From an uncultured Ignavibacteria bacterium (GTDB lineage Bacteria > Bacteroidota > Ignavibacteria > Ignavibacteriales > Melioribacteraceae): a stretch of 12,618 bases of DNA. Below are positions 1 through 7,764 of this stretch, one piece after another. Made by a program: the position numbers and the translations under genes. The DNA lies in the NCBI GenBank assembly GCA_937930275.1, contig CALGLM010000504.1, positions 1 through 12,618 of the forward strand, written 5' to 3'. Each line of letters opens with the position of its first letter. Position 1 is the stretch's first letter. Below the pieces are notes generated by a model. That model was not told the DNA's origin, made no database searches, and saw only the letters and a list, made by a program, of their open reading frames with translations.

Positions 1-58
1 TTGTTAAATTACAACCCACCATTAACAATAATACAGCTATTAATTTTAATAATTGCAT
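1..58 (-). CDS. N-terminus of a putative lipoprotein, cut by the left window edge
   Basis: The minus strand starting with ATG at 58 reads MQLLKLIAVLLLMVGCNLT and then leaves the window. This is a complete bacterial lipoprotein signal: one early lysine, about ten hydrophobic residues, then a lipobox (M-V-G-C) with the would-be lipidated cysteine at residue 16. A purine-rich GAGAA lies about 8 bases upstream and could be the ribosome binding site. An ATG slightly further upstream (70-72) hits a stop after two codons, so it is not the start. The gene lies about 200 bases beyond the seven-gene operon, past a hairpin, so it may belong to a separate unit. The mature protein is outside the window and its function cannot be told. 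With 19 codons the call rests only on the signal peptide. Confidence 0.6.
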   Translation of the reverse strand, partial: MQLLKLIAVLLLMVGCNLT

Positions 59-227
59 TTTTATTTTCTCATTTGGTATTTACTAATTACTTATCTATAT
101 TAAAAAGTCTTATTACCAATAAAAAATAATCCTCTTTTCCTGCTAAGTTTTACAATTTTAGAACTCATCCTTTTCTATCTGTTACTTATAATTTATTTAA
201 TTGAATATTATTTACATTATAATAAAT

Positions 228-250
228 TAGGCATACGTTTTGTACGCCTA
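228..250 (-). terminator. Hairpin downstream of the operon, possible terminator
   Basis: Read on the minus strand, GGCGTAC, a five-base AAAAC loop and GTATGCC form a 7-bp stem with one G-U pair; two outer A-T pairs extend it to 9 bp. It begins 10 bases after the stop codon of the propeller gene at 261-263, where an operon terminator is expected. The bases after it (TAATTTATTATAATG) are rich in T but do not form an unbroken T tract, so it is a weak intrinsic terminator at best. It could instead protect the 3' end of the transcript. Confidence 0.45.
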
Positions 251-260
251 TTATATCATT

Positions 261-2495
261 TTATTTAATTAACAACATTTTTTTTGTTTGAGTAAAATTA
301 TTTAAGCTAATTGTATAAAAATATACTCCGCTGCTTAAATCTTTTGCATTAAACTCAACCGAATAATTACCGGCAGCTTGTTCAGAATTTACCAAATCGG
401 CAACTTTTTGTCCCAGTAAATTATAAACCTTTAAACTAACCTTAGCAAAACTACTTAACGAATAATTAATTGTAGTTGAAGGATTAAACGGATTAGGGTA
501 ATTTTGACTGATATAAAAACTATTATTAATAACCGGATCATTAACACTTACCAACGGGTTTGTAGTGTAAATTGATGACGAAGAACTACATACCCATATA
601 TATCCTCCGTAAAAATATTCACCACCGTATAGCGTAGTTGCTTTAACGGTATTTGTATCAATAACATCTCGCCAAGAAATGCCGTTATCGGAAGTTTCAT
701 AAACTTTGTTTGCACCGGTAAAACACACTCTCGTATCCGTATAATAATTTGTAACACTAACATTATTCATAGTTTTTGAAGGATCGGGAATTGCAAGATA
801 GTCCCAAGTTTTACCGCCGTCCGTAGTTATAAAATTTAATGCACCTGCAATGTACCCAACAGTTGCGGGCGCAAATAAGGAATTCGGAACAAATATAACT
901 CTTTTTAATTCGGCAGTACTCGGTGCACCTGACGGAATGTTATTTAACGTTGCATTTGTCCAAGTGGCTCCGCCATCGGTGGTATATTTTACGGCTTTAT
1001 TTTTTCCGACAACAACACCGTTATTTAAATCTGTAAAATACACATCATTTAAATCAACACCCGCATTTGGCAATAATTGTATCCAAGTGGTTCCGCCGTC
1101 TGTAGTTTTCATTAGTTGGTTTTCGACTTTACCCGCTACAAATCCTGTATTTTCATCTAAAAAATGGAGTCCGTTCCATGCTAATGTTATGGCACTTGTA
1201 TCTTTAGTTACACCAAACCAAGTAGCACCGCCGTCTGTTGATTTACAAACCAAGTTATTACTACGTGCCATATACATAACTAACGGATTATTTAAATTTG
1301 GCGTTTGAATTTCGTTAATTCTTGGTGATTTGTTATTTATAACAATATATCCGCCGTACACATTACCTAAATCTTTTGTAATTATCTCTTGAAAATTAAC
1401 ATAAGCCCCGCCAAAACCGCCCGCAATTACACCATTTACTCCGATCTCAATATCGTATAAATATGCTGAGGGATATTTTACAATTAAATTCCATGTATTT
1501 CCAAAATCAGTAGAACGGGCAATGCAACCGGCATCACCTGCGACCCATAGATTATCACCTTCTCCTATAATTGAATTAATAGGGAAACCAATATTTGCGG
1601 GTAAGTATTCCCAATTTACACCGCCGTCTGTTGTTTTAAGCACCACTCCCCCTTCGTAACTGCTGCTTCCTCCTACGCAAAAACCTGTGTTTTCATCCTT
1701 AAAATATATATCTTGAAAATTAACGTAAGTTCTTTGGTTTTCGGGTAATGTTTGATATTCCCATGTTTGACCGCCGTTTGTTGTTTTTATATGAATTGTA
1801 GGTTGTAAACCTGCTGCTCTACTTCCCCAACCTGTTCCGTATGCAACATTTTCGCTAACCATATAAACACCCCAAATATCGCTTCTGCTATAGTTAAATC
1901 CACCTAACGAAGGAGTAGGAGAATTTACCCATGTGTTTCCGTCCGTAGTATAGTACAATGTTCCCACATCCTTGCCTGTTGCAACTCCTTTAGTAGGCGA
2001 ATAAAAACTAAATGCCAATAAATCTTTTGATGCTTGTAATGTTTTTGTCCATGTAATACCCCCGTCAGTGGTTTTAAATATTTGCCCGCCCGAAGTAGCG
2101 GATACTAAAGCTTGACCGTTATTAACGTCACTAAAATATAATCCTTTTACCGTTCCAGTCGCTTCAGTTATCGGTAATTGGCTCCAAGTATTTCCGCCGT
2201 CTTTTGTAACTAAAACCTGTTTATCTCCGCCAATATAACCATTCATATTATCAACAAATGTTACTGCATACAGCGAAGAAGTAATCGGTGATTGAATTAT
2301 TTCCCAATAATAACCGCCGGTAGTTGTTTTATAAATAAGTCCCCCTGCTCCGCACGCAATTCCGTTATTTTCATCAAACATGTGTAAATCTGTTATAGAT
2401 TGAGCTGCGTTTTTTGCAGCTTCTTGCCATTGTTCCGATTTTACGGCATTAAAAGGAATTGCTACCAACAATAAAAAAAATAAATATTTTTTCAT
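261..2495 (-). CDS. Secreted Asp-box (YCF48/BNR-like) beta-propeller protein with type IX sorting domain
   Basis: The product is a predicted secreted beta-propeller of 744 residues. MKKYLFFLLLVAIPFNAVKS is a signal peptide. Twelve Asp-box motifs of the form TTDGGxTW follow, at about residues 56, 97, 141, 182, 237, 287, 327, 418, 463, 504, 556 and 600, mostly 40-55 residues apart as in propeller blades. Residues 656-744 are a type IX secretion C-terminal domain, with YPNPFNPST at 666-674, VYNLLGQ, SSGVYFY and a lysine-containing tail (MLLIK). Such domains direct export through the Por machinery and surface anchoring or release. I chose ATG 2495 because GAGGGA precedes it and the signal peptide starts MKK; an in-frame ATG at 2507 abuts the preceding stop but lacks a ribosome binding site. 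It is last in the operon, so it may be a surface or extracellular partner of the receptor genes. The repeats resemble those of YCF48/Hcf136, but nothing shows a photosystem role or sialidase activity. Its ligand is unknown. Confidence 0.88.
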   Translation of the reverse strand: MKKYLFFLLLVAIPFNAVKSEQWQEAAKNAAQSITDLHMFDENNGIACGAGGLIYKTTTGGYYWEIIQSPITSSLYAVTFVDNMNGYIGGDKQVLVTKDGGNTWSQLPITEATGTVKGLYFSDVNNGQALVSATSGGQIFKTTDGGITWTKTLQASKDLLAFSFYSPTKGVATGKDVGTLYYTTDGNTWVNSPTPSLGGFNYSRSDIWGVYMVSENVAYGTGWGSRAAGLQPTIHIKTTNGGQTWEYQTLPENQRTYVNFQDIYFKDENTGFCVGGSSSYEGGVVLKTTDGGVNWEYLPANIGFPINSIIGEGDNLWVAGDAGCIARSTDFGNTWNLIVKYPSAYLYDIEIGVNGVIAGGFGGAYVNFQEIITKDLGNVYGGYIVINNKSPRINEIQTPNLNNPLVMYMARSNNLVCKSTDGGATWFGVTKDTSAITLAWNGLHFLDENTGFVAGKVENQLMKTTDGGTTWIQLLPNAGVDLNDVYFTDLNNGVVVGKNKAVKYTTDGGATWTNATLNNIPSGAPSTAELKRVIFVPNSLFAPATVGYIAGALNFITTDGGKTWDYLAIPDPSKTMNNVSVTNYYTDTRVCFTGANKVYETSDNGISWRDVIDTNTVKATTLYGGEYFYGGYIWVCSSSSSIYTTNPLVSVNDPVINNSFYISQNYPNPFNPSTTINYSLSSFAKVSLKVYNLLGQKVADLVNSEQAAGNYSVEFNAKDLSSGVYFYTISLNNFTQTKKMLLIK
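672..2330 (-). repeat. Twelve-fold Asp-box coding repeat
   Basis: The region encoding the twelve Asp-box motifs has a matching DNA repeat on the plus strand: variants of CCAxGTxxxxCCGCCGTCTGTxGT, for example near 960-980, 1084-1105, 1204-1240, 1616-1640 and 2188-2210. The conserved core encodes T-D-G-G-x-T-W in reverse. The copies differ by synonymous and flanking changes, so this is an old protein repeat rather than a recent tandem duplication. The stretch between the seventh and eighth motifs (about 1245-1485) lacks a clean copy. Confidence 0.7.
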
Positions 2496-2499
2496 ATTT

Positions 2500-2505
2500 T
2501 CCCTC
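2500..2505 (-). promoter_or_regulatory. Ribosome binding site that decides the propeller gene start
   Basis: GAGGGA on the minus strand lies 4 bases before ATG 2495 (the GAGG core is 6 bases away). It sits inside the codons that would be used if translation began at ATG 2507, which has no such element upstream. This favours the shorter product. Confidence 0.6.
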
Positions 2506-2507
2506 AT

Positions 2508-3959
2508 TTAAAAAGTAAATAAGCGTAATGTTAATTTTGTAATTAGTTCATTTCGGTCAATATCAGAATAATCTTTAATTGAATAAGTTTTGTAAGCCAG
2601 TCCCAAGTTAATATCAGCTAAATCTAAGTATTTATATCCCAATCCTACCGTATAAAGCACGGTTGATAAATTATCTCCTCCGTATATAAAATCATGTTCA
2701 ATATTAAGGTAGTTAACACCTCCCCTAAGCTTAAAATTGTTATACGGAGTCAGTTCAAAACCAATTTTTATTGATAAGTCATTTGAACTAATATTTGTAA
2801 ACCTATCATCAATATATTTTGAAGAATCGGCATTGTTTTTTATTAATCCGGCTTCAACTCCAATAATTAAATCAGCATAATTAAATTTATAAGAACCGCC
2901 GGCAGTAAAATAAATACAATCCGTATTCCATTTCCACACCAACAAGTTATATGATTCGTTACGTGACCAATTATCAATTTTATTATACCCCATATCCAGA
3001 CCAAGTGTAATTTCATCATTTAACAAATAGTTAACACGTAATTTTGCATTATACTCACTAAAAGACGAGTACCCTTCAGGAGCTTCAATAATTTGACTTT
3101 TGGGGACTAATATTTTGGTGTCATACTCTGCATAACTTGCAGTTACACCTATTTTAAGATTTTCAGTAGGAGATAAAAAAGATTGAACAGATACCTCGTT
3201 ACGTTGTTTTTTAATTTTTTGATTCACAACTTTTGAGACGTAAGGAATAGCAAATGTTTCTCCTCTAAATAAATACGACTCAATAGAAAAAAGATTAACG
3301 TCTTCTCCGGTTATTTTTTCTTGTTCGTCATGTAAGTAATATTTAGCTCCCAACACAAAATCATCAGAAAACTTATACGCCAAACCGCCGACAAACGAAA
3401 CATCTCTGTAAACAGTTTGGGTAAAAGAATAGACCTTTTTTAATCCTGCCAAAATTTGATAATCTATTTGAGCTCCGATAAATAAATTATTAATAATTTC
3501 CAAACTATGCGTAAACGAAAAAACGGGACCGTTAAACCTTACATCCCCTGATGTTGTATCCGCATAATAAAAAGCTTCACCGGCATACGGATATTTTTTC
3601 ATGCTTCTATATAATTTTCTATTGTACTCATAATCATAATATGCCGAGGCACTAAACGTTCCCGCTGTACCTAAAGGTTTAACACCGGTAACACCAGAAC
3701 GCAAATCATAAGTCCCTTCGGGCGAGTATTTTCTTCTATAATTACCCCAACTATTGGAAATGCTCGGATTAATATCCAGCCACATTTCTTTTTCACTTTC
3801 AACTAACCATGCAGGGTTTTTACCAAAATCATACAAATCCATTGTAATATCCTTATCGGGAACGGAAAACAATAAACCGCCCATAAATTCGGTACGATAA
3901 TTTTGTCCGTAAACAATACCGGCAAATAAAACAAAAAATAAAATTATCTGTTTTTTCAT
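2508..3959 (-). CDS. Outer-membrane beta-barrel protein, DUF6850-like
   Basis: This 483-residue protein has a signal peptide (MKKQIILFFVLFAGIVYG, cleaved before Q19) and then a long run of alternating polar and aromatic strands ending in phenylalanine (LRLFTF). That terminal F is the classic signal recognised by the BAM barrel-assembly complex, so location in the outer membrane is well supported. An early FGKNPAW motif (45-51) followed by strands resembles the DUF6850 family of Bacteroidota barrels; that assignment is from memory. The number of strands cannot be fixed by eye. ATG 3959 follows AGAGGA with a 5-base spacer. The gene starts 15 bases after the lipoprotein stop and ends directly at the next gene, so it is translated as part of the operon. 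It may be a second outer-membrane component beside the TonB receptor. Its substrate is unknown. Confidence 0.75.
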   Translation of the reverse strand: MKKQIILFFVLFAGIVYGQNYRTEFMGGLLFSVPDKDITMDLYDFGKNPAWLVESEKEMWLDINPSISNSWGNYRRKYSPEGTYDLRSGVTGVKPLGTAGTFSASAYYDYEYNRKLYRSMKKYPYAGEAFYYADTTSGDVRFNGPVFSFTHSLEIINNLFIGAQIDYQILAGLKKVYSFTQTVYRDVSFVGGLAYKFSDDFVLGAKYYLHDEQEKITGEDVNLFSIESYLFRGETFAIPYVSKVVNQKIKKQRNEVSVQSFLSPTENLKIGVTASYAEYDTKILVPKSQIIEAPEGYSSFSEYNAKLRVNYLLNDEITLGLDMGYNKIDNWSRNESYNLLVWKWNTDCIYFTAGGSYKFNYADLIIGVEAGLIKNNADSSKYIDDRFTNISSNDLSIKIGFELTPYNNFKLRGGVNYLNIEHDFIYGGDNLSTVLYTVGLGYKYLDLADINLGLAYKTYSIKDYSDIDRNELITKLTLRLFTF

Positions 3960-3974
3960 ATTATCCTCTTATCG

Positions 3975-5078
3975 TCATCTTTGTTTTTTGGGAGTTGGTG
4001 CCGATAAAATTTCCCAATCAAGCTGACCGTCATTAGTATCAACTCCGGGTTCTCTTCTCTGCATAGATTTACCGCTGTAGGTAGGCGGACTTTTTACCCA
4101 GCCCCTATCTATTCTACTATCCAATGTTTTTAAAGTCGTTCCGGATGTTTGATATTCTACACCGTCAATAACACTACTAATATCAATACCGTCACTCCAA
4201 ACCGAATCAACTCCGCTTGAAACAACAATAACATCATTTATTAAACTGATTAAAAAATCTACGGTTTTATCGCTTCTCATATTAAGTAAATTCGGAACAG
4301 CAGGGTTATCAATATCGTTAGCCGAATATTGGTTATAAAATTCCCAATCCGCATTGCTTAAATCTACGGCATTAGACATACTGTTTTTATGATTTACCGC
4401 ATCGCCGGCAAGAACAATAAAAGTTTTTGGGTAAAACGGACAATTTTGCTCTCCCGGTTTTCCCGGAAATTTAAATACATAAGTTACCCCGTCAATATCG
4501 CCGTCATCTCCTTCATCGGCACCGGCACCTTTTTGTCCTTCATCACCGTTTCCGCTAACTCTCATAACCATCATTCCGTCCAAGTACTTTATGCTATCAC
4601 TACTGTTGTATAATTCAATATATTGGTCGTAAAAAAAGTAAACGTTGTTTTGCGGACCGCATGCATAAATTTCATTAATAGAAATTCCGCTGCTACTAAC
4701 TGCCATACCTTTAATTGTATCCGTAACACTGCTGTTGGGCAATACATTTACTTCTTTTATATTTCCGACAATAATAATATTTGGGTCTAACGGATGCGGC
4801 ATTCGTACGGCAATATCATATTTTGATGCGGGGATATTAGCAATCGAAATTTTTCCTTCGTTATCCATATACCTTACAAATGTGCCGTATTCGCTATTTA
4901 ATATAACTTTTGCACCGGCAAGCGGTACATACTTGTTTACTCCTTCAACCGTTGATGTATCCCAAATTGCAACTAACTTAATTGAGCTATTACCGTCAAC
5001 ATTTAAAGGCGTTTCCTCTCTACATCCCCATGCTAAACCAATTAAAAAGATAACTGTTAAAAAATACTTTAATCTCAT
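3975..5078 (-). CDS. Outer-membrane lipoprotein, DUF4876-like, with lamin-tail-like region
   Basis: The 367-residue product begins with a lipoprotein signal (MRLKYFLTVIFLIGLAWGC), giving a lipidated Cys19. Residues about 30-120 look like a small prealbumin-type beta-sandwich: SIKLVAIWD, then PLAGAKVIL, then GKISIANIPASKYDIAV. From residue 131 it resembles a lamin-tail domain, with SINEIYACG and DQYIELYNSS near the start and SMQRREPGVDTNDGQLDWE near the C-terminus, an ending often seen in lamin-tail proteins. Between them lies an acidic glycine-rich loop (about 166-197, including DEGDDGDIDG) that could bind calcium. This architecture fits DUF4876 as I remember it. ATG 5078 has AGAGGGA just upstream, partly overlapping the stop codon of the TonB receptor 8 bases away. 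The position directly after the receptor suggests a surface or periplasmic lipoprotein working with it, as SusD does with SusC, but it has no visible similarity to SusD. Confidence 0.75.
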   Translation of the reverse strand: MRLKYFLTVIFLIGLAWGCREETPLNVDGNSSIKLVAIWDTSTVEGVNKYVPLAGAKVILNSEYGTFVRYMDNEGKISIANIPASKYDIAVRMPHPLDPNIIIVGNIKEVNVLPNSSVTDTIKGMAVSSSGISINEIYACGPQNNVYFFYDQYIELYNSSDSIKYLDGMMVMRVSGNGDEGQKGAGADEGDDGDIDGVTYVFKFPGKPGEQNCPFYPKTFIVLAGDAVNHKNSMSNAVDLSNADWEFYNQYSANDIDNPAVPNLLNMRSDKTVDFLISLINDVIVVSSGVDSVWSDGIDISSVIDGVEYQTSGTTLKTLDSRIDRGWVKSPPTYSGKSMQRREPGVDTNDGQLDWEILSAPTPKKQR

Positions 5079-5086
5079 TTATCCCT

Positions 5087-7753
5087 CTATTTAAATAAAT
5101 AGTCAAAAATCATACTAAACTCCAATCCGTAAAATAATTCCGAATTACGCGATTCTTCTACAACTAATGTCGGTGTTGAATTATATTTATTTATTGCCGG
5201 ATCATCTAAAAAGTTATTTACATAAAACGAAACTTCCGCACCCTTAAATAACGACTTGCTTATGTTTATAGTAAACAGCCACTTGCTTGGTTTTGTTTTA
5301 ATCGACTCGTTAAATCTTCTGGTTATAAGTTGTGATTCGTTAAGCAGAGCATAATCTACAGGTACTAAACTATAGTTTTGCCTTCTTTCTTGTAATACTT
5401 GTTCGGCACGCAAAGTAATCCATAGTCCCAAAGTAGGATGAGTATATTTTAAGAAATAATTTAATACTATTTCATCTCGCCAGTTTCCCTGACTCGGATA
5501 AGTCCAACCGATAATGGTATCAACGGGAGCATTTGGTACTTTATAGTTTGCATACTGCCCTAACGAATTATCGGGGAATTGATCATACACTAAATACCCA
5601 CCCGGATTTTTTGTGTAATTATAACTTCCGGTTATTTTAAAAGTCATATTTAAATAATCAATTTTAGTTGTTTTTAAAGTTGCTTCAACTCCCTTACTAT
5701 AATATTTCCCTACATTTTCTTTATACGGAATATTATCAATGTAGTTAAAATCGTACCCGTTTGAATTTTGTTGAATATAAAAGAACGGATAATATAAATC
5801 GATAGGCGCACCGGTACGTTCTTTGTAATATGCAGATACCGACATACTAAGTTTGTTAATTATTTTTTGATCAAAAGACGCCTCAAACTGAGTTTCTTTA
5901 TATCCGTCCAACTCGGGTTCGCTTACGTTAAAAACAAAATAACTAATTTTATTTGTGCTCGGATTTCTCCATTTAAATATTTTATCCTGAGGATATAATA
6001 TACTCATTGCCGGCGATTTTGAAGTACGTCCGGCACTAAAACGAAACTGTGTATCATCACTAAAACAAACCATTAAATTTAAGCGAGGATTAAAAAAAGA
6101 TCCTTGATGTGATTGTACTAAATCACCCTTTCCGAATAACCCCTTAATACTTAAATCATATGGTCTATACATTTCGTATCTAAACCCAAACATCAACGAA
6201 AAATCGAATAATAATTTTCCTGTTAGTTTATTTTCGGCATAAAAACTTACCAAAGCTTGCCCTGGCAATGCGTCAAATCTACGAGGTTTTCTTGGACTAT
6301 CGGCTCCGTAATAATTAAACAAAGTATCTATTACTATTCCTTCACCGGTATTTGCGTCAAATTCCAGTTCCGCACCTACTAAGTATTTATTGATATAGCT
6401 ACCGGTGTAAAATAAATCAGTATATTCTAATCTACTTCCGGCATTCCATTCAATCCCCTTGTTTTCTAATATTCCGGTATAAATTGAAACGGTATCACCG
6501 TTAGGCAATACTCTTAAATCTGATTGAACCAAAGACGATTTTCTTAAGTTAATTCTATTCATTTTAACATACACCGAGTATTCAATATTTGACTCGTCAG
6601 GATATTTATAATTTCCCCATGTATTAAACCCGAATGAAAATCCTCTGTTATAATTTTTTGTTTGCGAATAATCGTTTTTAGGTTCTTCTTCGTCATGTAT
6701 CCATTGCGTAGAAAGTTTATAATTACTTGTTAACATTCCTTCCCACGATTTATCCGAATAAACAACTTGTCCGGTATAACGCGTATATTCATCTCCTTCC
6801 AGTCGTAAGTCTCTTTCACTGCGGGCAATATTGATATTGTAACTCAAAGCGTTTTCGTCACCCAATTTAAAACCTCCCCCCAAATTAGCTTCGTTTGTAG
6901 TGGGATTATTTTTTATTTTTAAACGATGTGGTGAAGCACCTATTTTTGTTTTAATGTCAATTATACCGCTCGTAAAATCGCCGTAGCGTACCGAAGGCAA
7001 TCCGCTAATAACTTCAATTGATTCGATATTATCTGCAGGAATTTGTCTTAAATCAAGTCCTCTTCCTATAGTTAATCCGCCGTATTTAGCTCCCGCCAAA
7101 CCTTCAAATTGCAAATTTGCGTTATTAGACTCGCGAGCACCGTCAATCATAATCAAAGTACCGAAAGCAGAAAGATTATCGGTTTCGTCTCCTCTAATTG
7201 TAACTTGAGTCGGTTTGTTAAGCCCCGGATTATCGCTTTTTTGAATTCCGGGCACTAAATTTAAAACATCCTTTAAATTAGTTGCCTGAAAGTGTTCAAT
7301 TTCACCGCTTGTTATTGTAGTGCGCGTATTAATTTCGGTAGGCATTAATTCGCTTGTTCCTTCTACTCTAATACCGCCTATTTCAAACGATTCCGATTCT
7401 AATTTGGCATTCAGTTCTGTTAATTTTCCCGCAACAACCGTAACCTTTAACGTTATACTTTTATAACCTATAAAAGAAAACTTAACCGAATAAGTACCGG
7501 GTAGTACGTTTTTAATTTCATATTTCCCGTTTCCGCCGGCTGCCGTTCCTAATTTACTTTCTAATATTATAACATTAGCCCCTACTAAAGCTTCTCCCTT
7601 TTCATCGGTAACTTTACCTGTTACTCCCCCTTTTCTGTCATCCGTATTTCTTAATGTTTTATCTGATAATCCGCTCGGCATATTGTTTTGAGCAGTAATT
7701 ATACTAAACATAAAAACTATAAATAAACCGAACACCCAATACTTATTTCGCAT
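5087..7753 (-). CDS. TonB-dependent outer-membrane receptor with carboxypeptidase-regulatory-like domain
   Basis: The 888-residue protein has a signal peptide (1-21, ending SIITA before Q22). A carboxypeptidase-regulatory-like beta-sandwich at 41-120 includes GKVTDEKGEALVGANV and LPGTYSVKFSFIGYK. The plug domain spans about 141-270, with LKDVLNLVPGIQ, TQVTIRGDE, LIMIDGARE, IPADNIESIEVISGLPSVRYGD and SGIIDIKTK. The remaining 600 residues form the barrel. Such receptors pass a ligand across the outer membrane using energy from TonB/ExbBD, none of which is encoded here. The length and plug do not match SusC/RagA closely, so a polysaccharide role is not indicated. The final residue is K rather than F, with FSMIFDYLF just before it. 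The start ATG 7753 follows GGAAG; the gap from the previous gene is 11 bases. Possible ligands are a metal chelate, cobalamin-like cofactor or peptide; the sequence does not decide. Confidence 0.92.
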   Translation of the reverse strand: MRNKYWVFGLFIVFMFSIITAQNNMPSGLSDKTLRNTDDRKGGVTGKVTDEKGEALVGANVIILESKLGTAAGGNGKYEIKNVLPGTYSVKFSFIGYKSITLKVTVVAGKLTELNAKLESESFEIGGIRVEGTSELMPTEINTRTTITSGEIEHFQATNLKDVLNLVPGIQKSDNPGLNKPTQVTIRGDETDNLSAFGTLIMIDGARESNNANLQFEGLAGAKYGGLTIGRGLDLRQIPADNIESIEVISGLPSVRYGDFTSGIIDIKTKIGASPHRLKIKNNPTTNEANLGGGFKLGDENALSYNINIARSERDLRLEGDEYTRYTGQVVYSDKSWEGMLTSNYKLSTQWIHDEEEPKNDYSQTKNYNRGFSFGFNTWGNYKYPDESNIEYSVYVKMNRINLRKSSLVQSDLRVLPNGDTVSIYTGILENKGIEWNAGSRLEYTDLFYTGSYINKYLVGAELEFDANTGEGIVIDTLFNYYGADSPRKPRRFDALPGQALVSFYAENKLTGKLLFDFSLMFGFRYEMYRPYDLSIKGLFGKGDLVQSHQGSFFNPRLNLMVCFSDDTQFRFSAGRTSKSPAMSILYPQDKIFKWRNPSTNKISYFVFNVSEPELDGYKETQFEASFDQKIINKLSMSVSAYYKERTGAPIDLYYPFFYIQQNSNGYDFNYIDNIPYKENVGKYYSKGVEATLKTTKIDYLNMTFKITGSYNYTKNPGGYLVYDQFPDNSLGQYANYKVPNAPVDTIIGWTYPSQGNWRDEIVLNYFLKYTHPTLGLWITLRAEQVLQERRQNYSLVPVDYALLNESQLITRRFNESIKTKPSKWLFTINISKSLFKGAEVSFYVNNFLDDPAINKYNSTPTLVVEESRNSELFYGLEFSMIFDYLFK

Positions 7754-7764
7754 ACATCTTCCGT

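Noticed and set aside
850..1308. A 152-codon open frame on the plus strand with repeated APPSVV segments.
   Set aside because: It is the antisense shadow of the Asp-box repeats in the propeller gene: TTDGGxTW codons read backwards give the APPSV pattern. It has no ribosome binding site and no family resemblance.
4389..5094. Two plus-strand open frames (4389-4613 and 4735-5094).
   Set aside because: Both lie inside the lipoprotein gene, whose signal peptide, domains and ribosome binding site are all convincing. The plus-strand products resemble nothing.
5087..7753. Reading the receptor/lipoprotein pair as a SusC/SusD polysaccharide-uptake system.
   Set aside because: The lipoprotein has no SusD-like helical repeat features and is shorter than usual SusD proteins; the locus has no glycoside hydrolases; the receptor is shorter than typical SusC proteins.
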